From an uncultured Thermomicrobiales bacterium (lineage in GTDB: Bacteria; Chloroflexota; Chloroflexia; Thermomicrobiales; UBA6265), in NCBI GenBank assembly GCA_902806335.1, contig CADCWG010000038.1:1-40787 (forward strand): 40,787 nt of DNA. The letters are read 5' to 3'. This document shows, one piece after another, positions 24,573 through 33,106 of the stretch. Each line of letters opens with the position of its first letter. Positions within the stretch are counted from its first letter, which is position 1. The position numbers and the translations under genes were made by a program. Below the pieces are notes generated by a model. The model was given only the letters and a program-made list of their open reading frames with translations, was not told the DNA's origin and did not search any database.

Positions 24573-26543
24573 TCAGTTCGGTCCGATCACCGGGGAGATC
24601 GCGGGTGGCGCTGAGGTGGGAGCCGGGGTTGGCGCCGGGGTGGGGGCCGGCGTCGGGGCCGGAGCCGGCTGTGATGGGGACGACGGGGGGGCATCGCGCA
24701 GGTCCGGACGATCGCCACTGTCGAACTTGTCGGTCGTCGTCGGGTCGTCGGCCTCACCCGGCTCAAGGTCGCTCGGGCAAGCACGCCGCGCCTTCGGCGT
24801 CCAGTCGTCGAGGGGGTCGGTGCGCAGGAGGAGCACGCCGTCCGGACCGCGCCAGGCGACCTGGGTCGCCCCATTGATGACGGTGGCCATCCGCCCCGAG
24901 AACGCCCACTCGGCGTCCATCCGCTCCCGGTCGACGACCACCCACGACCCCGGGTTGGCGGCCAGGATCCGGCACAGGTCGCTCGACGACGTCACCGCGC
25001 CGACGCCGACCCACCGGTCGACCTCGCGCCCGTCGGCGGTGAGCAGCGTGTAGCGTGCCACCCGCTCGCCGCCGGCGGGTCCGGCCAGGAAGAGGAGGTG
25101 GTCCCCCCCGCCGAGCGCGATGTAGGGCGCCACCGGCATCGCGGCGAGCACCAGCTCGTCCGGTTGGCGTTGGTCGGCGAGGACCCGCGAGGCCGCGGCG
25201 TAGTCGCTCTCGCCGGGCCGGTGGCGGACCGACCACGCGCCGGCCGTCTGGTCCGCGGTGAAGAGGACGACGAGCGCCACGGCGGCCACCCGCGGGAGGC
25301 TCGGCACCCGAAGCCCGCCGGCCAGCGGTGCGAGCGTCCGCCGTTGGCCCCGGGCGACGGGGCGCGGGGCGGCCCCCTGGCCGAACACTCCCGGCCCCGA
25401 GAGGCCCGCGGCGACCAGGGCCACGACCACCATCGCGAGCGGGTGGACGTTGAGCAGGTACCGCGGTTGGGGCTCGGTGATGAGCGCCGCGACGGCCAGG
25501 ACCGGACCCCAGTAGCACGCCAGCAGCGCCCAGACCGCGCGCTGTCGTGGGGAGCGACGCTGACCGTTGCCCGCCGCGAGCAGACCACCGGCGACGATCC
25601 CGGACAGCACGGCCACCAGCGTCGGGGTGAGGCGGCCGAGCGGGGTGGCGTTGAAGATGCCGGACCAGGCCGTCAACTCCGGTCGCCGCAGCCGCTCGAC
25701 GTCGAGGAGATGGTCACCGATGAACGAGTTCGTGGCGCCCGTGGCCGCGAGGCTCGGTCCGACCGACGCGTTGACGACCACCACCGCGAGCGGCGCGAGC
25801 AGACAGAGGCCGAGCGCGCCGACCCACGACCGCCGGGCGTCGTGATGTCCCCCCGCCTGGAGCCCGGCCTCCTCCGGGGCAGGGAGAAACAGGACGACCA
25901 CCACCATCGCCGGCCAGAGCAGCGCCGCCCCGACGTGGGTGAGCACCGCGGCCCAGAACAGCAGCACGACCGCCGCGAGCCGGCCCCGGGTCGGCCCGCG
26001 GCGGACGGTCCGGGCGAAGGCCCAGACCAGTGCCAGGGTCAGCGCCTGGAGGGGGGCGTACATCCGCACCAGGCCGCCCCAGCGGATGCCGCCGGGGTCG
26101 AGCGCGACGAGCACGGCGGCGATTGCCGCCGCCCGCTGGTCGCCGGTGAGTTCCCGGGCGAGCCGGGCGGCGAGCCAGATGGCGAGGGTGCCGGCCCCGG
26201 CGCTGACCAGGCGGAGGATCTCGAGGTCGGCGAGCCCGCCGACCCCGAGCCCCACGAGCGGCGCCAGGAGGTAGGAGAGGGTCGCGCCGTGGAGGTACGG
26301 CGTTCCCGAGGGGAGGATCGGCCAGCCGTGGGCGGCGACCGCGGTCGCGCCGAGCAGGCTGAACGGCTCGTCGACCTGGAAGCCCTGGCGGACGGCGGCC
26401 AGTCCCCGGATCGCGAGACCGCCGAGGATGGCCGCCACGATGACCGCGTCGGCGCCTCGCCGGCGGCCGAGCCACGGCAACCGCTGCCGCTGGGCTGGGG
26501 ATCGATTCGGGACCACGTGCCAATGCCCATCCCCACCGCGCAC
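24573..26543 (-). CDS. GT-C type membrane glycosyltransferase (GT39/ArnT-like)
   Basis: Multi-spanning membrane protein of up to 656 aa, probably transferring a sugar from a lipid-linked donor on the outer face of the membrane. An acidic pair at Asp58-Glu59 (FQVDEPFSL) sits in the first outer loop, where GT-C enzymes keep a catalytic acid. A WGGLVRMYAPLQAL stretch resembles the ARMYA motif of this group. About ten hydrophobic segments run to around residue 430, followed by a soluble domain. The C-terminus is a tail rich in Pro, Ala and Thr (PAPTPAPTPAPT). The GTG at 26543 has no good ribosome site; a GTG at 26516, nine codons later, lies behind ggtggggatgg and may be the true start. The acceptor is unknown. 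Confidence 0.8.
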   Translation of the reverse strand: MRGGDGHWHVVPNRSPAQRQRLPWLGRRRGADAVIVAAILGGLAIRGLAAVRQGFQVDEPFSLLGATAVAAHGWPILPSGTPYLHGATLSYLLAPLVGLGVGGLADLEILRLVSAGAGTLAIWLAARLARELTGDQRAAAIAAVLVALDPGGIRWGGLVRMYAPLQALTLALVWAFARTVRRGPTRGRLAAVVLLFWAAVLTHVGAALLWPAMVVVVLFLPAPEEAGLQAGGHHDARRSWVGALGLCLLAPLAVVVVNASVGPSLAATGATNSFIGDHLLDVERLRRPELTAWSGIFNATPLGRLTPTLVAVLSGIVAGGLLAAGNGQRRSPRQRAVWALLACYWGPVLAVAALITEPQPRYLLNVHPLAMVVVALVAAGLSGPGVFGQGAAPRPVARGQRRTLAPLAGGLRVPSLPRVAAVALVVLFTADQTAGAWSVRHRPGESDYAAASRVLADQRQPDELVLAAMPVAPYIALGGGDHLLFLAGPAGGERVARYTLLTADGREVDRWVGVGAVTSSSDLCRILAANPGSWVVVDRERMDAEWAFSGRMATVINGATQVAWRGPDGVLLLRTDPLDDWTPKARRACPSDLEPGEADDPTTTDKFDSGDRPDLRDAPPSSPSQPAPAPTPAPTPAPTPAPTSAPPAISPVIGPN

Positions 26544-27067
26544 GCGACAGGGCGCGGGGCGGTATCCCGTCGATCGGTGACCGTCGCGCAGCGTCCACCA
26601 GCGGCGGCGACCGCGTCAAGGTTTGCCCCGTGGCGGGTGGGCTAGTTGGACGCCGGGCGCAGCCCGCGGGCGGGTGGACCAGGTTCGGACCGGGTAGCGG
26701 CCAACGACCGACCGCCCTCCTCGCGGCGCGGTGGGGGCGCGTCTGGAGCGCCACCGGCGAATGGTCGCCCGCGCCACGAGCCGAACTATGGGCGCCGCTG
26801 CTGCGGGCGACGGGATGCTCTCTGGGTCGTGGCAGGCGATCGTCCCGGCGCCGCCGTCGTCGGGCCGTGTCCGGTGCCCCCTGTCAGCGAGGGCGGAGAG
26901 CCGCCACCAGGCATCGCCGCGTCCGAGACCGACCCGGACGGTGCCGGGGCGCTATGCTCCGCTGGGGGGCGGGGCGCGCCCCGTCGCTGGCGGGCTCGGG
27001 CCGAGGCTGGCCGTCGCGCGTCGTCCTTGAGCAGCCCAGTCGGGGTAGAGGTGATGGTGATGCGACG
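26544..27067. other. 524-bp region without a clear gene
   Basis: It lies between the divergent glycosyltransferase and hypothetical genes. Frames are open in several directions only because of high GC; they are Arg-rich, lack ribosome sites, and show no domain. I see no promoter, hairpin or repeat that I would defend. Confidence 0.5.
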
Positions 27068-27487
27068 TTGCGAGCGTTGAGCTTCGCGGCCTCCCTTCTC
27101 AGGCGTCGAGCACCCACCACCGACTTGCCACAGGCGATCGGGACCCGGCGGGGGACCGGCACGCTCCACGCGGCGGACGGACACGCCGAGGTGGCGATCC
27201 GCTTCTCGATCGTGGACGGCGACGCAGGGCGACCCTGGCGGGGCTTCCTTGGGCCCGCCGACGCTGGCACGGCTCAAGACTGGATACCCGAGGAGGGCGA
27301 CCTGGCGACGCTGGCAACCGCGGCCGGAACGACCGGGGACGTGCTGATCACCCGTCATCACCACGGACGCGTCCCGGCCCTGCTCTCGTTCGTCGGCGTG
27401 GGACCGGCTCCGGGCCGGCACGATCCCGACGACGACGGGGAACGGGACGATCCCGCCGGTGCGGGTCGCGGTCCGAGTGCGCCGTAG
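27068..27487 (+). CDS. Hypothetical protein, unknown
   Basis: The frame ending at 27487 looks coding in its last 130 codons: residues are varied, not Arg-rich, with stretches such as GTGTLHAADGHAEVAIRFSI and DVLITRHHHGRVPALLSFVG. The start is uncertain. The TTG at 27068 is the first start-like codon before the good part and has only a distant gaggtgatgg upstream; a GTG or an upstream start is possible. The product would be about 139 aa with an acidic, Gly/Asp-rich end. I recognise no family. The next gene (Nif3-like) begins 56 bp later on the same strand. Confidence 0.45.
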   Translation: MRALSFAASLLRRRAPTTDLPQAIGTRRGTGTLHAADGHAEVAIRFSIVDGDAGRPWRGFLGPADAGTAQDWIPEEGDLATLATAAGTTGDVLITRHHHGRVPALLSFVGVGPAPGRHDPDDDGERDDPAGAGRGPSAP

Positions 27488-27543
27488 GCGACGCGTCGCG
27501 CGGGCGGCGGATGGGGCGGGTCACGAGAGCCGGGGGGCGGCGG

Positions 27544-28350
27544 ATGGGCGGCGGCACGGTCGGTCTCGACGAGCTGATGGCGGCGCTGGACGCGTACGTC
27601 GACCCGGAGCGGCTGCCCGACTTCGCCCCCAACGGGCTCCAGGTGCGGCCGGAGGGGTGGGCGGGCGGCACCGTGGTCCGCCGGGTCGCGCTCGGCGTCA
27701 GCGCCAACCGGGAACTCGCGGAGGCCGCGGCGGCGTGGGGCGCCGACCTGGTGCTCACCCACCACGGGCTCTTCGGGCTCTTCGCGGTCGGGGAGGAGCC
27801 GGATCCCGGACGCCCCTTCGACGAGGCTCGCGCCGCCCAGTTTCGGGAGCGCGGGCTCGGCCTCGCCGCGTACCACCTGCCGCTGGACGCCCACCCCGAG
27901 GTCGGCAACAACGCCGAGATCGCCCGGGCCCTCGGCCTCACCGTCGTCGCGCACGACTTCGGCGACCTCCCGGAGACCGACGTCAAAGTCGGGCTGACGG
28001 CCCGGGCCGACCCGCCGGTGCCACTCGCCACGGTGATCGACCGGGCGACGGACGCCTTCGGCGCGGTGCCGCTGGTCGTCGCGGCGGGTCCCGAGCCGGT
28101 CCGGACGGCGGCGATCGTCTCCGGTGGCGGGACGCGGGAGCTGTACGCGGCGATCGCGCGGGGGCTCGACCTCTTCGTCTGCGGCGAGGGGCGGGAGTGG
28201 GCCTACGCGATCGCGAAGGAGGCGGGGATCACGTTCCTGGTCGCCGGCCACCACGCGAGCGAGACCTTTGGCGTCCGCGCCCTCGGCCACTGGCTGGAGC
28301 GAAGGTTCGGGGTCGAGACGCGGTACTTCCCGCAGGCGAACCCGTTCTGA
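27544..28350 (+). CDS. Nif3-like dinuclear metal-centre protein
   Basis: Cytoplasmic protein of 268 aa in the Nif3/YqfO family (sometimes called GTP cyclohydrolase I type 2); the cellular role is poorly defined. Metal-site motifs are present: His73-His74 (LTHHGLFG), His111 and Asp115 (AYHLPLDAHPEVGNN), and His236 with Glu240 (AGHHASETFG). The chain begins with LDELMAAL, as family members do shortly after the start, which favours the ATG at 27544 over the one at 27511. The length is the short bacterial type without the inserted PII-like domain. Confidence 0.9.
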   Translation: MGGGTVGLDELMAALDAYVDPERLPDFAPNGLQVRPEGWAGGTVVRRVALGVSANRELAEAAAAWGADLVLTHHGLFGLFAVGEEPDPGRPFDEARAAQFRERGLGLAAYHLPLDAHPEVGNNAEIARALGLTVVAHDFGDLPETDVKVGLTARADPPVPLATVIDRATDAFGAVPLVVAAGPEPVRTAAIVSGGGTRELYAAIARGLDLFVCGEGREWAYAIAKEAGITFLVAGHHASETFGVRALGHWLERRFGVETRYFPQANPF

Positions 28351-28558
28351 TCCCCCCTAGTCACGGCATCCGGCTCTCACCACCACTGGCCCGACGCAAT
28401 GGGCAGACCGACCCATCGCCGGGCTTGCGGCGCGGTAGGTCGTGGTCGATGATCGGAGCACGACCGGTCCGAGTCCATCTCTTCCCGCCGTCCGGCTCCG
28501 GTCTCGGGCGGCCACCGCCGGCGGCCGACACGGTCGGGCGCCGGGCCTGGAGTGCTCC

Positions 28559-28891
28559 ATGCTCGTCTCGACGACGTCGACCCTCGAGGGGCGCCGGATC
28601 GTGCGCTACCTCGGCCTCGTCAGCGGCGAGGCCATCCTCGGCGCGAACATCTTCAAGGACCTGTTCGCCGGGGTGCGCGATATCGTCGGTGGCCGCTCGT
28701 CCGCCTACGAGCGGGAGCTGCGCCAGGCCAAGGACATCGCGGTCCAGGAGATGGTCGACCAGGCGACATCGCTCGGCGCCAACGGGGTGCTCGCGGTCGA
28801 CCTCGACTACGAGACGCTCGGTCAGGGCGGGGGGATGCTGATGGTCACCGCCAGCGGTACCGCCATCCTCTACGAGGAACCTGGCCGCTAG
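28559..28891 (+). CDS. YbjQ family (UPF0145) heavy-metal-binding-like protein
   Basis: Small cytoplasmic protein of 110 aa, full length for the YbjQ/UPF0145 family, which forms pentameric or decameric rings of unknown function. Motifs: [20 protein letters not shown] at the start, [20 protein letters not shown], and [20 protein letters not shown]. The ATG at 28559 has a modest ribosome site (cctggag). It stands alone downstream of the Nif3-like gene with a 208-bp gap. Confidence 0.9.
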   Translation: MLVSTTSTLEGRRIVRYLGLVSGEAILGANIFKDLFAGVRDIVGGRSSAYERELRQAKDIAVQEMVDQATSLGANGVLAVDLDYETLGQGGGMLMVTASGTAILYEEPGR

Positions 28892-29398
28892 ACCCCCGCG
28901 TCGGGCCACCCCGGGGCTGTCGCAAAGCGCAGATGGAAGGGCTCGAGCCCGGTAGTCTGCGCGGGGTGCGGACCCTGACCGCCACGCGGGCACCGGGCAG
29001 AGAGACCGGTGAGGCTGTCGGCCAGGTAGGGTGGTCTGGTTCGCGCCACCGCACCGGCACGGGCGGCGGTCCCCGGTGCGGGCCCCGACGGCGTCGGGAA
29101 CCGTCACGGCGCGACGTCCCCCGTCACCCGGTCGGATCTCACAGCGCGGGACCGTCGTTCCCCGAGCGGGGTAGGGCTGCGACGGGTGCGGCGATTCCGG
29201 TGGTCACCGCGCGGACCGGAGTGCGGAGAGCGCCACGCCCACGCGAAGTTCGCTCTGGGTCCGACGGCGAGGGAGCCGGTGCCGTAAGATGCGGGCGATC
29301 CCAGGGGCGATTCAGACGGGGGAGCCGCGCGGTCGCGCGGCCGGTCACTGCCGCGCCACGCCGGCATCGAGGCGTGGCCCAGCGTGGGAGCAGCCCGG
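28892..29398. other. 507-bp region without a clear gene
   Basis: No frame has a ribosome site plus domain features. A GC-rich inverted repeat (gccgcgcg and cgcgcggc, 29324-29341) lies about 58 bp before the next gene, similar in sequence to the leader hairpin at 23838. A TAAGAT hexamer at 29285-29290 could be a -10 box for that gene, without a clear -35 partner. Confidence 0.45.
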
Positions 29399-30622
29399 AT
29401 GGCGAAGCGGACACGGCGCGTCGAGTGTCCACCCGATCCCCCCGCGAGCCTCGACAGCCCCCGGTCGGTCGGCCCGAGACGGCCCATCCCATCCCGTCCC
29501 CGGCCGGCGGCCGCCCGATTCCTGCCGCTGCTGGTCATCCTGGCGCTCCTGGCCGCGCCGCTGGTCGGTGCGGTGGCCCGCCAGGTTGCCGACCTGAGCG
29601 ACCCGTCGCCCGCCCGCGGTGACGCGCGGGTCGTGGCGCAGGGCGTCGCGGCGGTCGGCGAGGACGGCAACCTGGTCTGGCGCCTGGTCCGCTACACCGC
29701 CGCGCCGCGGGGCGAGGCCGTCGCCACCCGGCACCCGCTCGGCTTCCTGATCGCCAGCGACGGCGGGCTCCTCCTCTCCGACGCGCCGGCGGGGACCACC
29801 GCCACCACCGTCGAAGTGCGCGACCTGGTGCCGGCGGCCCGCCTCGCCCCCGGCGAGGCGCAGTTGGTCCGCGCCGACACGGTGCAGCAGCGCGCCAGCC
29901 TGACGGACGGGACAACGACGTTCCTGGCCATCGAGCTCGTCCCGGCCGACCAGGCCGACCGGGCGGCCGACGGCGCGGAGGTCCTCTTCGTCGGCGTCCC
30001 GATCGCCCTCGCGGCGGCCGACCGCGACCTGGACCTCGTCAGCGACACCGTGCGGGCGGGAGAGACGGCCCTCGTGGTCGGTGGCGACGCGTCGGTCGCG
30101 ATCCTCGCGACCGACGGCACCATCGACGTGATCCCGTCCGACGGGCGCCAGCGCCGGCTCCGCGAGGGCGAGACGACGACGGTCACGGGCGAGGTCGAGA
30201 TCGTCCCCGTGCCGACCAGCGCGACAAGCGCGGCGGTCGCCGCGTCGCCGCTCTTCCCCGCCCTCCAGGCCGGTAGCGACGACGCCGCGACGTTCGTGGC
30301 GGCCGTCATTGGCCCGGAGATTCCCGCCGCGGGTTCGGTCTCGGCGCCGACCGAGCGCGCCGTCTTGAGCCCCGGCTCACCGCGGATCAACACGCCGACG
30401 CCAACGCCCACGCCGACCGCGACAGCATCCCCGACCGCGACGCCGACCGCGACGGCCACCCCGACGCCGACCCCCACGGCCGCGGACACGCCCACCGCCA
30501 CGCCGACCGCGACGGACCCGCCGACCGAACCACCGGTCGTCGAGCCGACGCCGACCGACGTCCCGGTGATCCTCTTCGCGCCCCCGACAAGTGAGCCGCC
30601 GCCAACCGAGGCGATCCAGTAG
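29399..30622 (+). CDS. Membrane-anchored extracytoplasmic protein with Thr/Pro-rich tail, unknown
   Basis: Protein of 407 aa from the ATG at 29399, which follows gtgggag; a GTG at 29384 is the alternative. Residues 1-40 are Arg/Pro-rich, 41-60 are a single hydrophobic segment (ARFLPLLVILALLAAPLVGA) that should anchor the rest outside. The middle (about 65-310) is beta-rich by appearance, with repeated short strands and turns such as RAGETALVVGGDASVAI and LREGETTTVTGEVEIVPV, somewhat like a cupin or carbohydrate-type beta domain, but I recognise no family. Residues about 332-390 are Thr-Pro-Thr-Ala repeats, like a wall-spanning or glycosylated stalk. A small hairpin follows the stop. Confidence 0.75.
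   Translation: MAKRTRRVECPPDPPASLDSPRSVGPRRPIPSRPRPAAARFLPLLVILALLAAPLVGAVARQVADLSDPSPARGDARVVAQGVAAVGEDGNLVWRLVRYTAAPRGEAVATRHPLGFLIASDGGLLLSDAPAGTTATTVEVRDLVPAARLAPGEAQLVRADTVQQRASLTDGTTTFLAIELVPADQADRAADGAEVLFVGVPIALAAADRDLDLVSDTVRAGETALVVGGDASVAILATDGTIDVIPSDGRQRRLREGETTTVTGEVEIVPVPTSATSAAVAASPLFPALQAGSDDAATFVAAVIGPEIPAAGSVSAPTERAVLSPGSPRINTPTPTPTPTATASPTATPTATATPTPTPTAADTPTATPTATDPPTEPPVVEPTPTDVPVILFAPPTSEPPPTEAIQ
30392..30560 (+). repeat. Low-complexity stretch encoding Thr/Pro/Ala repeats
   Basis: Degenerate six- and nine-base units (acgccgacc and related) encode the Thr-Pro-rich tail of the membrane-anchored protein. Such sequence is prone to slippage in multiples of three. Confidence 0.65.
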
Positions 30623-30648
30623 GCTCCCGCCGACGCGAACCGGGAGCC
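30622..30648 (+). terminator. Hairpin after the Thr/Pro-rich protein gene
   Basis: An eight-bp stem (ggctcccg / cgggagcc) with an 11-base loop starts at the stop codon. It lacks a T-run. A factor-independent terminator is plausible but not strong. Confidence 0.4.
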
Positions 30649-31038
30649 GGTCGCCGCCGAGCCCGACCAGCCCGGTTCGCCGGGTGAGACGCCGGTCGCC
30701 TACCAGAGGAGTAGGGGGACGCCGGGGTCGGATCGGCTCATGGCGCTGCCGCCGGCTGACCGGGGTCGTGAGCGGCGACCGCCTGAGACGGGCGCCGCCG
30801 TGGTCCGCCTGATGGCGTCAACCCGGTGGTGACTCGGGCGGCCAGAGCGAGACCGGCAGGGCCGAGAGGCCGCGCCGTGCGTCATGCGGGATCCGGCCGA
30901 TCGCCGGAGATGTTGGGGGCGCCCGGGCGGCCTGGCCCGCCGCGGCCGAGCCCCGAGGGCGAAGACCCGGGCGGGAAGCCGACCCAAGCCGGGCAAGGAG
31001 CCGAGGGGGAAAGCTCCCAACGGTCAATCGGAGCCGGG
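30649..31038. other. 390-bp spacer between convergent genes
   Basis: The Thr/Pro-rich protein gene (plus) and the membrane phosphoesterase gene (minus) converge here. I see no gene with a ribosome site or domain and no further strong hairpin. Confidence 0.5.
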
Positions 31039-31989
31039 TCAGTCCTTGAGGACGGTGAAGAACCGTTCGGGGTCGTCGGCGTCGCGTTTTTCGTCGACCC
31101 CCGGTTCGAGGGTAAACACGGCGATCTGCGGCGGGGCCAGAAAGCGCATCGGCAGACTCGAGAGCCCGAGACCGTTCGAGACGAAGAGGGGATTGCCGCG
31201 GAGAACGCGAGTCCCCCGTGGGTACCTGGAGTCGAGGCCGCCCGCGATCATGCTGACCTCGAGCGGCGTGAACCGCTTGAGCGGCGAGAGGCGAACCTGG
31301 CCGCCGTGGGTGTGGCCCGCCAGCGCGAGGGCGAAACGGCCGACCGGCGCCCGCTCGACGATGTCCGGCACGTGCGCGAGGAGGAGGGCGGGGCGTGCCG
31401 GGTCGGCCGTCGTCGCGATACCGCCCATCGCGGCGGCGAGGTCGTCGTAGTCGCGGTACGGGTCGTCGACGGCGACCACGAGCAATTCCGCGTTCCGGAT
31501 CTGGACCGTGAGGTGCTCGTTGCGGAGCACGCGCACGCCCTCCCGCTCCAGGTTGCGGATGACCCCCGCGGTCGCCCTCTCCCCGGCGTCCCGGTCGTGG
31601 TTACCGAGGACGGCCAGCGTCGGGGCCACGGCGGCGAGGCGGGCGAAGAGCCCGGGGACCGGCTCCCAGACGCCGTCGTCGACGAAGTCCCCGGTCAGCG
31701 CGATCAGGTCGGGGCGGGCGGAGACCGCCGCGCCGACGGCACGATAGAGGGTCCCGCGGTGGGTGGGCCGACTGCCGATGTGGAAGTCGGTCAGGTGGGC
31801 GATCCGGATGCCGCCCAGCGCCGGCGGCAGCGCGGGCACGCCGACACGGTAGCGAACGACCTGGACCCGCCGCGGCTCGATCGCGAAGGCGTAGAACGCC
31901 AACCCCGCCGCCACGGTCAGGCCGGCCGCCGCCCCGGCCGCGGCGCGGACGGCGCCTCGGGTTCTCGGCCATCGTCGCGACCTCGCCAC
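31039..31989 (-). CDS. Membrane-anchored metallophosphoesterase, YkuE/YaeI-like
   Basis: Predicted two-metal phosphoesterase of 316 aa. The GTG at 31989 has a strong ribosome site (ggagggagcgaac). An N-terminal hydrophobic segment (about 17-36) is followed by the catalytic domain. All motifs are present: Asp68-x-His70 (LTDFHIG), Asp101 (TGDFVDD), Asn130-His131 (GNHD), His206 (LLAHVPD) and His226-x-His228 (GHTHGGQ). Relatives such as YaeI are linked to lipid or UDP-sugar pyrophosphate hydrolysis at the membrane; the actual substrate is unknown. It diverges from the response regulator gene with a 258-bp shared upstream region. Confidence 0.88.
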   Translation of the reverse strand: MARSRRWPRTRGAVRAAAGAAAGLTVAAGLAFYAFAIEPRRVQVVRYRVGVPALPPALGGIRIAHLTDFHIGSRPTHRGTLYRAVGAAVSARPDLIALTGDFVDDGVWEPVPGLFARLAAVAPTLAVLGNHDRDAGERATAGVIRNLEREGVRVLRNEHLTVQIRNAELLVVAVDDPYRDYDDLAAAMGGIATTADPARPALLLAHVPDIVERAPVGRFALALAGHTHGGQVRLSPLKRFTPLEVSMIAGGLDSRYPRGTRVLRGNPLFVSNGLGLSSLPMRFLAPPQIAVFTLEPGVDEKRDADDPERFFTVLKD

Positions 31990-32192
31990 GTTCGCTCCCT
32001 CCGCGACGTGGCGGCACCCCGCCGACCCGTCGTTGTCCTCCCGGCCGGGCCATGCGGTCCACGCGACCGACGCATGGTGGCTGCCAACCCTCAGTGGGGG
32101 CCCTGTCGTCCCTTTGCCGCTGGAGACGGGCGTTCCCACCGAGCGAGGGCATGTGTTAACAGTTCGCGCCCAGATCGCGGCCAGGGCGTCGC

Positions 32193-32198
32193 TATACT
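32193..32198 (+). promoter_or_regulatory. Candidate -10 box of the two-component operon
   Basis: TATACT matches five of six -10 positions and lies 50 bp before the response regulator start. There is no -35 box at normal spacing. Upstream at 32155-32168 two adjacent heptamers, GTTAACA and GTTCGCG, form a direct repeat of the kind bound by OmpR/PhoB-type regulators, so activator-dependent or self-regulated expression is possible. Confidence 0.4.
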
Positions 32199-32247
32199 GG
32201 GCCCGATGGCGTGGGCGGCCGGTTCACAGGGGAGGGGTGACAGCGCG

Positions 32248-33051
32248 ATGACCCAGCCCGTCGCGGTGGCTCCCCCCGCGCCGTCCGACCGTCCGAGCCC
32301 GGTCTCCCGCCTCCTCGTCGTCGACGACGAGGCGACCCTGCGGGAGACCATCCGGTACACGCTGCGCCGGGAGGGGTACGCCGTCGACGTGGCGGCGGAC
32401 GGGCCGGGCGCGCTCGCCGCCGCCCGCGCGGTGGCGCCGGACCTGATCGTCCTCGACGTCATGCTGCCCGGGCTGGATGGCTTCGCCGTCTGCCGGACCC
32501 TCCGCGCCGAGTCGACCGTGCCGATCCTGCTCCTCTCGGCACGGGGCGAGGAGATCGACCGGGTCCTCGGCCTCGAGCTGGGCGCCGACGACTACATGAC
32601 CAAGCCGTTCGCGATGCGGGAGCTGGTCGCGCGGATCAAGGCGATGCTGCGCCGGTCCCACATGCCACCGCACGCGAGCGAGACCGTGCCTGACGCGACC
32701 CCGCCCGGACCTGCCGGACTGGGCACGGAACGGGCGGACGCGGCGGTCGTCACCGCCGGCGACCTCGTCATCGACGCCGCCCGCCGCCGCGCGAGCCGGG
32801 CCGGGATGCCGCTGATCCTCAAGCCGAAGGAGTTCGACCTCCTCCACTACCTGGCCCGGCACCCGGGGATCGTGCTCTCCCGCGACGCGCTGCTGCGGGA
32901 GGTGTGGGGGTACGACTACCACGTCGATACGCGGACGGTGGACGTCCACATTCGCTGGCTCCGGCAGAAGGTCGAGGCCAACCCGAGCGTGCCGACCCGG
33001 ATCGAGACCGTCCGGGGGTTCGGGTACCGGTTTGCCCCGGACGCCGGCTGA
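32248..33051 (+). CDS. OmpR/PhoB-family response regulator
   Basis: DNA-binding response regulator of 267 aa. The ATG at 32248 follows ggggaggggtgac. The receiver domain has the acidic pair Asp26-Asp27 (VVDDE), phospho-acceptor Asp70 (LIVLDVMLPG), Ser97 (LLSARG) and Lys119 (YMTKPF). After a linker of about 30 residues rich in Pro and Ala comes a winged-helix domain with LKPKEFDLLHYLARHPG, VDTRTVDVHIRWLRQKVE and TVRGFGYRF. It precedes a histidine kinase by 55 bp and should be its partner. The kinase type (PAS plus HAMP) suggests a PhoP/PhoR- or WalR/WalK-like pair, but the stimulus is unknown. Confidence 0.93.
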   Translation: MTQPVAVAPPAPSDRPSPVSRLLVVDDEATLRETIRYTLRREGYAVDVAADGPGALAAARAVAPDLIVLDVMLPGLDGFAVCRTLRAESTVPILLLSARGEEIDRVLGLELGADDYMTKPFAMRELVARIKAMLRRSHMPPHASETVPDATPPGPAGLGTERADAAVVTAGDLVIDAARRRASRAGMPLILKPKEFDLLHYLARHPGIVLSRDALLREVWGYDYHVDTRTVDVHIRWLRQKVEANPSVPTRIETVRGFGYRFAPDAG

Positions 33052-33106
33052 GCCCGCGGCCCCGCCGGCGGCCACCGCGGGGACGCCGACGGTCGTCCCC
33101 AGGGAC

